Shown here: positions 37,116-48,553 of the stretch, piece after piece
Layout of the letters: the number at the start of each line of letters is the position of its first letter
Numbering within the stretch: position 1 is the stretch's first letter
Origin: Fasciola hepatica
Taxonomy: Eukaryota; Platyhelminthes; Trematoda; Plagiorchiida; Fasciolidae
DNA length: 64,000 nucleotides
Direction of reading: 5' to 3'
Assembly: GCA_948099385.1 (NCBI GenBank)
Contig: CANUEZ040000116.1
Coordinates: forward strand, 12,401,001 to 12,465,000
Position numbers and translations under genes: made by a program
The notes under the pieces: model-generated
The model's database searches: none
What the model was told of the DNA's origin: nothing
What the model saw: the letters and a program-made list of their open reading frames with translations, nothing else

Positions 37116-39329
37116 TTACGAATCATGTTGGACAAAATCCTATATCTTACTACTTATGTGCATTCATAGACTCACTTCTGCGTCAACTTCACATGATGTA
37201 ACACCTCATCCGCCACCAGTTTGGTCATTGCCAACTCGGCACCCATACAACATTCTACTCACATGAGCGATGATACTGCAAGGTAACTCAGTTCATAAAA
37301 CCATTATGATAAGCTATTAGAAACCAAATGATCCCAGCAGAATATTGAAATGACTGAGAAAGAATCATTTTTCTGATGAGCTATTTCGTTCTTCTAACAG
37401 GACAGCGACTCAGTTTATGTCAAATAAAACTGGTCAGCTACTTCCTGAGGACAATAAACGGTTGGGGTTAAATGTATTTGTAACTAAAATGTATCGATTA
37501 TTGGCCGGAATGTTTTATGGTTCATTCACAACTGGTATGAAAAGTTACTTTTAATGGACATAAAGCGTAGCTGCTCCGCCTTGAGGGGGCATAAATAACA
37601 CCAGTTTCGATTTCAGTCCCATAGGAAAAGTTACCAATGAAAAATCAATCGCTTTTCATACACGTCATTCACGACTGAGTAGCTTTTGATAACCTTGCGC
37701 GGTTTTCGAAAGCTTCGAATTGCTGAGATTGGCGTTCACATGCCGAATGTTTATTCACATAAGAAGCGAGGTGACAAAATCCGTGTGCAGGTACAAGTTA
37801 TGGAGTTTCACAAGGAGCAACATATAGCGTACTTGGCACTTGTTCTATCACGGCAAACGGCTTGGTGGTCAGTGATCTGCACTGGAAGATGATGCCTCTT
37901 GTATTACCGTGATACCCCATGGGACCAAAGGTTCATTCAAATCCAAGACTAAGTAGATCAATCACATGGGTCCGCCCATCACAAAAACGATTTAGTTTTG
38001 ACAATAAACACTTTCAGCCACAACGGCGACGGTGGTGTTGCAGAAATCTGTGCATAAATCTCATAGCCGTTTACTAGAAAACCAGAGGAATCATAATGTT
38101 TAAGTTTCCTTTGTTAATGATGACGAATAAATTGTACAACATTTCCGGGCGGGAGTCGCGGCCTATTCGAAGCTATCCAACGGGGAATTGGCCAGCGACT
38201 ACTGCAGAATTCGAATCTAGATGCTCCAATCTCTAGACTCACTATAGTGAACAACTCACCACCACCTTATATATGTATACGAGTGACATAGGATCACGAA
38301 AGGAGTTGTATCTGACATAAAGATTGAAGGACATATGAGCAACAAGTGACCCGAACAAATGACCGAGCTAGTTGAAATCGTTAAATTTGTCCAATTTTAG
38401 ATTTTTTAACTTGGTAGAAACCGAAAAATATTTGTACTGTACCACTGTTTCTGTTCGCTGGAAAATGAGGCAGTTTGCATATCAGGACCTACGTGATCAC
38501 TCCAAAAATTTTCGGGATGAGAACGGAATGTACCGCAACTCGCAGCTCGAAATTCAGCCTGTAACATTCAGTCGAACTTTGAATCGTGGTGCAAATGCAA
38601 ACTGACTGCTTGACTGCACATTTCAGTTGGTTTTGCCATTGATTTCTTCCTGATTCACCAAAACTATATTCAAAGAACATTAGGAAATGTTCCAAAACAA
38701 TCTCTGGAAATCATCGGACCTATGGTTCTTCCGTCTGAATTTATTGTTGGTACTTGTGCATACACTTACTGATCTACGACTCATCGGGGTTTCATTCTTT
38801 CTCTGCAAAGCTCGCGGAAAATTACCGCATCCAGCACACATTTACCGACCTTGCCAACCTCTCTGTCCACGTCGTTAGTCTCCGGGTGACGTGGAAGTAA
38901 GTAGGGCGGTTTTTATCCCAGCCGTCATCATGTTACACATCGATATACATGGACGTTTGTAACGGATACTATTTACCATTATTCGACCGTATTCAGATGG
39001 AGTTTAGAAATTTGAATCAGACATATGAAAGTAATAAATGCGTCTGTCATATCTTTTAGAATCAGTTACATCTATCCACCAGCCTTCTGCAATTCTAACG
39101 GGGAAATGCAGGAAGTAGAACCACATGCATGATCATATTGGGTTTTCGGGCCAGTCATGTTAACGATTGAGGTCTCCAGCGTGGTCGGCTTTTTGAACAC
39201 TTAGTACCGACATTTTTCACCGTAAATAAATAGTTTTAATTTAACGTAAGTGTTTTTATAGGTGAGTGTTTATTGTCTGGCAACATAGCGTCATAGGAAA
39301 AGATGGTAGTCCGTCAGCTTTTCTCTTAC
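37116..39329. other. Mostly non-coding, weak exon-like segments
   Basis: A plus-strand segment ending at 37790 reads RIAEIGVHMPNVYSHKKRG, then stops at a strong donor, GTGCAG followed by GTACAA. A second plus-strand frame near 38.46-38.60 kb also looks protein-like. Neither has a convincing acceptor or a recognised family. Confidence 0.25.
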
Positions 39330-39459
39330 TGTGGGTAACCTCTCTCAGCACCAGTTTACAATCGAATGATCTTGGGATACCATCTTTCATGATAAAGAAG
39401 TGGTACCGAAAAATACGACACCATACCTCACATCCTTTTCCTGTACACTCCAAACTGAT
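39330..39459 (-). CDS. Exon candidate, cysteine-rich, unknown
   Basis: Minus-strand open segment between an AACCCAG acceptor and a CACA/GTAAGA donor, phase 0 in and 1 out, 43 codons. The peptide has four cysteines (SLECTGKGCEVWC and a later C), suggesting an extracellular or metal-binding fold, but no family is recognised. It lies on the same strand as the long exon at 42.4-43.5 kb and may belong to the same transcript. Confidence 0.25.
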
Positions 39460-39974
39460 CTGGGTTCCGATACCTTAATTAAGTGCTCTTTCTTGAGGAA
39501 TGGAGTATTCTATCCAAAAAAACATTTCAATAGACTAGCCTAAGCCTGTCAGTACACGCAATACCCTCAAGTCATAACAGCAGAAAGGTCGGCGTCTAGT
39601 TTTACTTCGTCACAGAAATGCATGGCATTTTCCATTCTGTTCCGTCTGATACACAGAGTTCAATCACCGTCTTTTCGTTAACTTTAATAACCAGCCCGTC
39701 ATTAACGTATGCAAATATAATCCCGCTTTATAAATAAGCATCAGGCTTTTACGGTACCTTAGAAAGTGGTTAGAATTGTATGCAAACGCATTAATCACAT
39801 TCTAGTCGGTTGATAATGTATTCAGTTTTGCTACATCGGGACAACCTTCACAAATCGCTACAAATGCGATGAGGCCAGTATGAATGAGGATGGAAAAATG
39901 TGGTGACGATGTGAATCTTTCCACGAATTAATCCTTGATTGAAAAGAATTAGGAAAAATCTTGACTATATCTTG

Positions 39975-40165
39975 TAGTGACGATGTGGAACAAACCACTG
40001 AGAACAAGCCCGGATAGCCTGCTAGTTAGGTGTTTGATACGCAATCTTCCTCTCAGGGTTCGAGTCCCAGCCGTGTTCGGTGGAGATGCATTTCAGCTGA
40101 GGAATCCTAACAAGCCACTCGCAACAGCCGCTTTCAGTTTTCAATGGGCAGATGAGTGCTTATAT
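39975..40165 (+). repeat. SINE-A copy, plus strand
   Basis: It starts AACAAACCACTGAGAACAAG and CCCGGATAGCCTGCTAG, continues to the B box GGGTTCGAGTCCCAGC, then the ribozyme body (CTGAGGAATCC, TAACAAG) and the tail CTTTCAGTTTTCAATGGG. The head is the closest match to the minus-strand copy at 24.2 kb. The CTGATGA core is changed to CTGAGGA and GAAA is lost. Confidence 0.75.
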
Positions 40166-40286
40166 TGCACGGCAAATCATATTTCATAAGAACTGAACTT
40201 TCTTGTTGGAAAGTAGGTCCAGAAAGTTCAGCTGTGTTCCGAAGAATTTTATACAGTTAGAATAATACGGACCTAAATACACCCAC

Positions 40287-40452
40287 CTGTTGGATTGCAC
40301 GACTTCATCCAACGGATCCACTTTAATATCAGGCAGGAATTTCATACTATCGTCAAGGTATCCGTCGAGGCCAATTTGGCCCTTGGTGGATAATGAACAT
40401 CGGGGTGAGATTGACGTTTTCGAGATTAGCATACACAATAAATTGGACTTGA
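40287..40452 (-). CDS. Exon candidate, unknown product
   Basis: A minus-strand segment of 54 codons between a CTTCACCCAG acceptor and a strong CAG/GTGGGT donor, phase 1 in and 2 out. It has an acidic, globular-looking sequence (GLDGYLDDSMKFLPDIKV, then DPLDEVVQSNR). Phase 1 would match a donor (CCCG/GTGAAC) inside the long exon at 42.36-43.47 kb, so the two could be consecutive. A second frame across the same DNA is also open for part of its length, so frame assignment is not certain. No family recognised. Confidence 0.35.
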
Positions 40453-41689
40453 CTGGGTGAAGTCAACTGGGGACGGGAAATGCAACGCGCATATTGCTGT
40501 GCCTTGAGAAGCATCGCCAAAGACCCACATTCAACTCCGGACTGATCTTTGTGATGACATTTGCAACTGGCCCTGGTGGTACGACCGGTAGTGTACAAGG
40601 TGAACCCAACTCGGCAAACCACACTGTCTTATTCGATCTTTACTGATTGACTGGTTGTTTTATTAGGGCTATTTGGTTCCAAAACCAGACTTTTTGTATG
40701 ATTTCTTGTCATCACCATAAAACATCTTTCGGAAATTAAAGACAGCACTTCTTCGTTAAAAAGCCTTATTTATTCACAATTTTTCAACTCACCTTGATTC
40801 CAGTTTGCTTACTTCAATTGAACTGAAGGAAATTGCTGCTTCTTGGCGAAGTTTAAACTTACGTCGTGCCAACGAAACAACCAACTGGTGAAAAAAGCAG
40901 AACGGAATTATTCATCAGCTCGTTCATTCACCCATCGATCTATTTCTCAGTTGTGGTTACGCGAACTCGGAAATCGTGTCTGACTGGTACACGGAGGAGT
41001 CTGTAAAATATCGCTTGCAGAAGGTAAGCTCAATTCTCTATCGAAGTTCCTGTCGAACATAAAACCCTTGCCCCATTCTACTCTGTTCACTTTAACACAG
41101 GGCCCGAGTAACCAGTTGACCAAATAATACAAGAAACAAAACAAGACAATTCAAGGCAGAAGGTGAATTGATTCATTAGCTGGCCTGGACAACCAATATG
41201 ATATTGATGTTAATGAGTGGACGTGCACGAAGATGATCCGGTGTATGTGAATAAACAGGCGATAGTAGGCGGGCTTATAAGAAACTGCTGGAATGGGTGG
41301 ACGATGTGTGCGTGTGTGCTTTTACATGATTAGATCTGGATGGGATCGGCCGAGGACCGACAATGAACGGAGGGGGACTGTTTTTTCAAACCAGCCAAGA
41401 AAAAAATAACGAGCCAGAAGACAACTAAAACACTGGGCTAGGCGGGACGGAGCAGGGTGATGGTGGCGAAAATCAGAGCGTACACGAAAAAACGGTATAA
41501 AATAGATGAATCGAAGTCGATTACGAGCCAGTGATCAAATTGAGCACTACGCACCGTTTTGATTCAGTCCGGTCAAAGAAGCAACTAAAGACAGCTTTTC
41601 GATCGAATACAGCGAATGTCCGTTGCCTTAACTATGCACTGAAGGCCTTCGGTGATTGTGTGTTGGTCAAGGTGTGAATGGGATGAGAG
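40453..41689. other. Non-coding stretch, possible promoter
   Basis: A TATAAAATAG box stands at 41496-41505 on the plus strand, about 190 bases before a possible initiator ATG at 41690. A minus-strand piece near 40.59-40.62 kb (CCGAGTTGGGTTCAC) resembles the 3' end of the RTE-like element and may be a further fragment. Confidence 0.3.
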
Positions 41690-41777
41690 ATGGAGAACAT
41701 GAATTGTTCAGTCAAAAGAAGCACAGCCGATGAGATTGACGATCTCACAATGGGCAAAATTCTATGGCGCAGCAAAG
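41690..41777 (+). CDS. Possible first coding exon
   Basis: An ATG with an in-frame TGA two codons upstream opens 29 codons that end at a strong splice donor, CAAAG followed by GTAACT. The peptide begins MENMNC and contains STADEIDDLTMGKILW. A TATA box lies about 190 bases upstream. No protein family is recognised. If real, the gene would run to the right and its first intron would overlap the minus-strand exon at 42.36-43.47 kb. Confidence 0.25.
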
Positions 41778-42357
41778 GTAACTGATTATGGATGTGGTGG
41801 TTTCTGCATGTTGACTAAATAACTGGTTCCACATGGAGGTCCTGACTCCATCCGCCTCCGTCGGGTCACTTCACCACTGAGGCATGATCTTTATGGTGCA
41901 CTCGATAGACGAGTTGATGGGGGGGGGGTGCTGCGCGAGTCGACAAGTCTAACCAGAGGTAGCCGAACGAGACAATTTTCCCGTTTTCCAAAATAGAACG
42001 GAGCAGACGAAGATCAGCAATAAATCCCTCTGTCTTTGAATCCATGACAAGCGATTCCAGGGTTGAAAAGGAAAAAATGTCAGTAGGTCGAAAAATCGAT
42101 CAGACTTGCATGAGAAAGATTAAGAACGGAAGTTATTGCGTAAACAAAGGATATTTTTCCTCAGGGTTTATCAAACTTGCAACGGGAATGAAAAGAACCG
42201 AAAGTGAAACTCACCCATATGTGTCAGATAGATCCAAATGAGACGTTGTGACATTAGAAGGACAGCTAAGGACCACAGTATGGCTACGAAGCGAGGATTG
42301 TGATTATCAACACGAGCACGAGATAGTGTCAGTTCCCTCAGTTAATCGGCTTCAGAC

Positions 42358-43469
42358 TCAGCTCAGATCTTCTGTGCGAAGTCGAAGTTTTTGCATTTGT
42401 GATTCCAATCGGGTCCCCGAGTTCGTGGTTCTGGTTGACGCCGGGCTCTCTGAATGATTAGCTGAATTTTTCAGGTGAGATCTAGGTCGTTCACCGGGTT
42501 CCGGTTTCAGTGATAAAGAATACAGTTGTGAATAACGGCACAAAATCGGACTATCCTCCAGAACGGTTTGCTCGTTATTCAATAAACCGGAGAGGTGAGA
42601 CTCAGCGGACTTCCTCAATTGTGATGTTTCCTCGAGTGAATTCACAGAAGGGTTCGGTCGACGTGCATGTGACTGAACGACGCACGGAGTGCGACCAGCC
42701 AGCTGTTGAGAGCTTGTTCGTATTGGAGGTCGGGGTGGGGGAGATTTTAATCCCACCGGAATTCCGTCTGTACTGTTTTGCCTCGCACACTGATCGGTTA
42801 TAGTATTCATGGTGGCAGAAGGAGAATAAGGTTGTGCTTGCTGTTCATTATTCGAGTTTGGACGTTGCGAATGAACCCAGACATCATTTGGTAAAGTTTC
42901 CGATTTTTTCAAACGTTCAGATAAGTTCTGTGGCACAGTGGACGTACGATACGGTAAGAGATGTGTCCATGAGGTAGGCGGAGTGCAACTTGTACTTCCG
43001 ACGGACAGTGTTCGTTCTCCACCATTTTGTGGCTGAGGTTGTTCCCGAAGCGGATAAATTGCCGCATTCACATAAACTGAGTGCTTCCGTTCAGCTCGTG
43101 CTTTTTGACTTGGCCAATGCTTTTGGGAAGCGGTAAAATCCGGTAAGGGGGTTAGTCGTGATGGCCATGGAACCGACCGGGTGGGTGTTGGAGGCAACTT
43201 CGATTCAATCACGGCAGTTGGCTTAGGCGGAGGATTTGGTGGACAGTGGTGAGTAGGATCGGTGGATGATGACGCTGGTGATGATTGGTTAACTTGATGG
43301 GACTCTTCCGTATGCCGTACACGATGATCAGTGCTGGTCAGCGGTAGCTGTGGGTGATGATGATGATGATGATGGTGATGGTGATGAAGATGGCTCGGAT
43401 GAGATTGATGCGTCGAATGTCGCGTTTGTACTGTGCTGTGCATGGGTACGGTACAAACAAAAGGCATTA
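42358..43469 (-). CDS. Large proline/serine-rich exon of a host gene
   Basis: The longest open frame in the window, about 370 codons, preceded by a good 3' splice site (CTCTATTTTGCAG) at 43470 with phase 1. The protein is disordered, with a run of ten histidines near residues 37-46, then proline-rich sites that look like SH3-binding motifs (PPNPPPKPTAV; SPPPRPPIRTSS), and many S/T-rich stretches. No folded domain is seen. The frame ends in TGA at 42358-42360. A donor-like CCCG/GTGAAC within it (about 42.5 kb) would instead splice, in phase, to the candidate exon at 40.29-40.45 kb. The composition suggests a cytoskeletal or signalling scaffold, which is inference. It could in principle have an upstream ATG at residue 9 (MPFVCTVP). 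Confidence 0.7.
43352..43389. repeat. GAT/GGT trinucleotide tract
   Basis: A short trinucleotide run lying inside the long minus-strand exon, where it encodes the polyhistidine run. On the plus strand it gives a meaningless methionine or aspartate run. Confidence 0.85.
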
Positions 43470-44088
43470 CTGCAAAATAGAGATTTATCAATGCGAACAG
43501 AAACGCATGGACGAAAACAGATCCGAATTGCCAGAAAAGGTATGGACGGTTTTCAATATCATACGTAGAGAAATGCGAACGAAATCAACTTCGCACTCAG
43601 GTAGCTGCTAAATGCCAGCTGGTTTGTCTCTCACTCTCCTCTGTGACCAATCTCAAAAACCAAGGACACGCTTTACCTAGTCGGCCAATCAAAACGCTGT
43701 CAAGTATCTTTTCCGTTCTGACCAATCAACGGTGGAGTCCTACCTGCTGAAAAAACCTCCCTGAGGTTAGTTATGTGGTACCACAAAGAAAGCGGTACCA
43801 TCTCATCAACAGTTTAATGGGGAGAATCACCCGATTTTTGCTTAAAAAGAACACCGTTAAGTGTGGTGGTTGGGTACCTTTAATTTGATGTGAACTTGTC
43901 GGCTGCGAATCTGTGTGGCCAGTCTTGCTGTGATAATGTGCTGGTAGTCCGTTAAGTAAATAAATAAATAAGTCCCTGACGAAATAAAAAAAACTATGAA
44001 GAAAAACATTTAGGAAATGGCCAAAGTTATACAACCAAATTTCCTCGACATTTGTCGTGAACACCGAATCCCAAATTCATAAATTTAC

Positions 44089-44218
44089 TTTAACTTATTA
44101 TTGATTTCCCTTTGAGCGTCTTCAGAGTTCAGGGCTGTGCCCAGATATGGCATAAACAGATACATGTACTCCAAGCTTAGCAACTGTTCAGCTCGTCGAG
44201 ATGAAGTTCCAAAGTATC
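44089..44218 (-). CDS. Exon candidate, helical, unknown
   Basis: Minus-strand segment of 42 codons. It is preceded by a TTTTATTCATATGTTTAG acceptor and followed by AAA/GTAAAT, phase 1 in and 2 out. The peptide (SSRRAEQLLSLEYMYLFMPY, then SEDAQREINNKLK) looks helical. It lies 0.6 kb upstream of the long proline-rich exon on the same strand, but its outgoing phase does not fit that exon directly, so an intervening exon would be needed. Confidence 0.3.
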
Positions 44219-44714
44219 CTAAACATATGAATAAAACATCAAGTTTCAGTTGAAAAAGAAAGTGTGATTTGGGCATGGAATATAAGTGAGTAATGTTTGC
44301 TTCGTGACAAAGCCATGTTGCTTTATTCTTCCGCTCTCAAATTAGTGTTGGATCTGTAATCAGTGGTTCCCCTTCTTCACATCATATGATAAGAGAGAAA
44401 AAAGTCCACCGAGCGGCTTCAACTCTGAACTCATCATCGTTGAAAAAGCCCGTTTCATCTGGGTGCTTGCTAGCAATTACCATCACACGCCGTGCACAGA
44501 CCCCACGAGTTTCATTTGGGACAGGACTGGTTATTTCATACGTTCGTTTTGAGTTTATGTTTTATTCCATGCATATGTATGAGTGGGACGTAAGGGCTGC
44601 ACCCTTTAGCACCAAAGGCCACTAGATCATCACAGGTGATTTGCAACCACACCATAAGATTTGGAGTGGCAGAGAACCATACAAGGTCTCAGTAGTTCAG
44701 GCTTTGTAACGAAC

Positions 44715-44835
44715 CTGACGACAAAGGATGGCTGTATTCCACCAAAGCTGTCGGTGATGGAGGGGGTTCGAACTTCTGACCTCCATGGTGGTAAACAAAC
44801 CCTCTAAACCACAAGACCATCTCATCAGTACTTCG
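44715..44835 (-). repeat. SINE-C copy, long-armed tRNA-like head
   Basis: The minus strand reads GATGGTCTTGTGGTTTAGAGG, GGAGGTCAGAAGTTCGAAC and a CCCCTCC end. The extra bases before the B box resemble the long variable arm of a serine or leucine tRNA. One other copy with the same order lies at 55.6 kb. Confidence 0.6.
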
Positions 44836-44849
44836 TGATGTAACTTGCC

Positions 44850-44930
44850 ACTGAGGGCCGACCCGGATACCATGATGAGTAGCGTGCACGACTCACAAAT
44901 CAATGTATTTCAAGGCGTATTATCACAGTC
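44850..44930 (+). repeat. SINE-A head remnant
   Basis: GGGCCGACCCGGATACCATG is the family head type. No B box or ribozyme is recognisable behind it. Confidence 0.35.
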
Positions 44931-45104
44931 AGCACTTCACTGAAAACGGACAACACACGTTTCACTACGCAGCGTTTGTGCTGGTCATGGTGCTTGTCGT
45001 AATAAGCTGTACATTACTCAGCTATGTAGTAATGGTATTAGGTGGGCTAGCAAGCCAGCTTTTCGCATCTATTCACTAGTAAATTGGTTCCTGAGTTAAA
45101 GTGG

Positions 45105-45106
<2 letters not shown>

Positions 45107-45138
<32 letters not shown>
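45107..45138. repeat. (AC)n microsatellite
   Basis: Sixteen uninterrupted AC repeats. Confidence 0.95.
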
Positions 45139-45141
<3 letters not shown>

Positions 45142-45228
45142 TCTTCCTTAGTGTCTAGAAAACTCATCGAACTGGTACACAAGACTATTACGATGATATC
45201 TTCCTTTCTCGTCCACTCTCTCTCACAC

Positions 45229-45356
45229 CAGAGTATGAATGAAAGCTAGATTAGCCAAGGTGGATGAGTAACGTGGAGAGCGAGGGTTGGCGTCATGTGT
45301 TTCGCTCGTATCACATAAAAGTACCAGTTCAATCATCAGTTCGGGGCAATAATGCA
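45229..45356 (-). CDS. Exon candidate, unknown product
   Basis: Minus-strand segment of 42 codons between an ATCACACAG acceptor and a CTCTG/GTGTGA donor, phase 1 in and 0 out. The peptide (HYCPELMIELVLLCD, then SETHDANPRSPRYSSTL) looks like an armadillo- or HEAT-type helix followed by a loop, but this is only an impression. Same strand as the proline-rich exon. Confidence 0.3.
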
Positions 45357-45718
45357 CTGTGTGATTTGTTGTTTTGCTTTTTCGGTGACCACCCATCCAC
45401 CTATTTATTGGCCCAGTCAGGCAAAGAACTATGTTGATCGAGTATATATCGGGGACGTAAATGTGGATTTGTTGGTTGCGCCCGTTACCCATATGTACTC
45501 ATTGTGAGCCTAGCTGCTGAGCTTCTGGCGATTAGGAAATGGAGACACATACAAGCACACACACAAACCCGCATATGGCTTTTTTATCGGGAAATTTGTC
45601 CAACACGACAATCAAGAATTCTGTATTACAGTTCATTGTGGGGCCTCGACAGGGGTTGGAGCCCTTGGAGTGCTCTGTGTGAATCATCAGTTACATGTCC
45701 CGGAAAAAGCCCCCCTGG

Positions 45719-46243
45719 TTACATCAATATAGATAGAAGAAAATGAGAACTGAAATCGCCGTAGCATGAACAATCCGCTGAATTTCTAAACTGATAAGCC
45801 GACAGTGACGTACCGAACTCAAAATCCCACAGAACGGGTATTGTTCCCAGTAGGGAATCTTTCGATCGGTTAAAATGTTTGGTCGAAATGGGCAATACTG
45901 TCCACCTAATTGGGACGTCATCCACGCTTAAACAGCGGATACACAAGCAATCTGAACTAAGGGGCCGTAGTGGAAACTTCGGACATTTCACCAATCGGAT
46001 CAAAGTGACAACGTCAGATGGCGTTCATCCTTTAACATTTAGCTTCCCCACATCCGGTTGGATTTCCCAATGTATCATCTGCCAGATGGAACTCCATCTA
46101 GGGCTTTGGATATGTACTACTGAAGAGTTCGTGCAAGTCAGATGAAACCAATTCCAAACTTCGAGACGGTCCTCTTCAAGAAGGTGATTTAGTATGCTTT
46201 TGAATAGTGTGATAGTTAATTTGATTACGGGGTTCTCAATCAT
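45719..46243 (-). pseudogene. Open frame interrupted by a single TGA
   Basis: An ATG-started frame of 72 codons ends at a TGA (46025-46027), and the same frame then stays open for another 102 codons. Both halves look protein-like (EEDRLEVWNWFHLTC; then DDVPIRWTVLPISTKHF), which would be expected of a pseudogene or of an exon with one nonsense change. Chance is a real alternative. No selenocysteine-type hairpin was looked for beyond a glance. No family recognised. Confidence 0.2.
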
Positions 46244-47368
46244 GCAGTATCATAGTTTTAGTGTTGAAATGAGCGTTGATAAAAATAATGCATGGATACG
46301 AAATATAAATTCTGATTAAATAAAAAACAACATTTTTCGATAAAGTCACCCACCGTAACCGCACTACAAGAAAAGGTTCAGTCCTAAAAATCTGCAGCGC
46401 ACACAGGACGTCACAATTTTACCTCTCTCCTCTGTTTATTACACAAGGTTTGTTTGCTACATTCAAGATAGAAGTCTCCTCTCCTAGATAGTAAAACCAA
46501 TTAAGTTCGACGAGAACTGAACCCAGAACTCGGGGTACATCAGACCACGATTTTGGAAGTTCAGCTTCTGCTGAGCAATCATTCCGTCGTAAAGGAAAGT
46601 CTTCGAATCTCATGTAGAAAGCAAATTAGTGAATCATATCAACTGAACTTATCAATACAACTCTTGTGGACTGGACGTCTACCTGACTGGCCTACTGACT
46701 GTCTGACTAAGGCGCACAGAGTTGGACTTTTAGATGCAAAAAATACGGGTAGATTTTCTGTCATCAGTGTTTATTTCCATTAATTAAAGTGATAATCTGA
46801 GGGCACTTAATTCGGAATTTTCCACCACTGGTCAACTGCCCACCTCGGCAGCTTCCGATTGACAAATTTTCCTTTTATATGTACGAACTTATTGTGGCAT
46901 GATGAATATATTTTCTACTATTACTATTGTTATTATTGTGAATAGCCACCGAAAACTACCAAAGCACAATTTGGTACGAAACTAGATGGGGAGATCGAGT
47001 ATCATTTTGATGATGAATGGAGCTGTTCAGTAACCACTGTGGATATTTCCCAAGTGGATTACTACAAGTAAAACGATACAAATAGCAACATGGTTGACGG
47101 GAAACATGCATTAGCCGACACTCACACACACTCATGGAGTATCAAGGAATACGATCAAATGCACCATACTATGACGCACCATGTGACCACACTTATGTAG
47201 GGGGGTAACATTCCGAATCACCTGATCCCCTGTCGTATCGACTACTTCCTGTGCAATGTGTGCACTTTCCTTTCAACTTAGATGCCAAATAAAATATCAG
47301 ATAGTTTGACCAATTAACTAACTCTTGTGGATGTGGCCCTTCTTAGGGTAGTGGAGTAAAAGGGAATC

Positions 47369-47417
<49 letters not shown>

Positions 47418-48242
47418 GTGTGTGTGTGTGTGTTTGTTGGCTAGAGGAGGAACAGACAAGCGCATGAACGGCCTCGCCTAGACAGAAATAAATATGTTTG
47501 TCTATAAAACTAAACTTGTTCCCGAAGTGAGTCAGAAGCAGTTCGGTGTTTGTGCGAGAATGAGTCAGAATAACACCCAGAACTATTCACTACACCGGTC
47601 AGGATGCCACCATCACCAGCTCCAACTCACTCCAGCGTCTGAACTAAACTACCCTCGGGGCCCAGCCTCAAAATGTTTTTGTTTGTGATGACACATTTCC
47701 GTCGAAAGGTTCGTGTGGAATTTCACTCATGCGGGTATCAACGTCATGGTAATCATCACTACTTTGTTCATCAATATTCTGCTTTGTTGTCACCTGTGCC
47801 ACTGTGCATAATGAGCGTGCACCGATGCGTGGCCGGTAGTGTAGCAGGGGGTGGGTGAAGAGGGTAAGGCGCTCAAGTGGGAGAGACCGAGTGGTCACAC
47901 CGGGTGGAATAGAGTTTGCGTGTTTAAAAAATTTGCCAAATTTCTCTTTTTGTCGTTTTCATAACAGGTTGTCTTAAATATGAATCTGTGATGCTTGGGC
48001 TAGACAGTGTACTCGTTTGTCTGAGGGCCCATCCGACTAGAAGAGTTCATACGCAAGCAGGAGATCTGATGGTGTTCTGAAAGCATTCCATAAATTCCAT
48101 GATCTATCCATGGATGTGCAGTGGTCAACACGTGATATGGGATTTTTTGATCTAACTGTCACTTGTGTAGCTCCCATTCGTCGGAAATGGTAATTCTTCG
48201 AATACAGCCTTTTGGTCTGTTTGCGATTCACAATATTCCATG
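46244..48242. other. Non-coding stretch
   Basis: Contains AT and GT microsatellites near 47.4 kb and short TTATTATTG-like repeats near 46.92 kb. Frames of 60-76 codons without motifs occur on both strands. No gene supported. Confidence 0.4.
47372..47434. repeat. Compound (AT)n(GT)n microsatellite
   Basis: About 22 AT repeats followed by about nine GT repeats. Confidence 0.95.
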
Positions 48243-48292
48243 ACGGTGCCCATGATTCCTAACAGCTGTACAGCGAAGCACCGGAGAACTGA
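48243..48292 (+). repeat. SINE-A ribozyme remnant
   Basis: GGTGCCCATGATTCCTAAC and AGCTGTACAGCGAAGCACC retain the family body with a deletion of stem II. GGTGC and GCACC can still pair. No head is visible. Confidence 0.4.
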
Positions 48293-48553
48293 CGAGTATA
48301 TGCTAAACAGATTGATCTAGCATGAATGCTATTCAAACAAATTGCCAGTTATCATAATTCCCATCAGATTATTATTTCTGTTTTACTGCGACCGCGATTG
48401 GCTAATTTACAGGTACTGTCAAAATTCGTTAGGAAATTTAAGTTCGCGAAAGCTCTGACTGGCTAGTTTTCTTAACGTTCTTCATTCTTCATAATGGATG
48501 CAGCATGCGGCTCTCCTGTCTAAGCCACATCACCACAGCTCAGTGACGTAGAC

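Noticed and set aside
37373..37380. CTGATGAG on the plus strand as a hammerhead core
   Set aside because: No GAAA motif, stem II or stem I partner follows within a plausible distance.
42510..42803. 97-codon plus-strand frame
   Set aside because: Antisense of the long proline-rich minus-strand exon, with no independent support.
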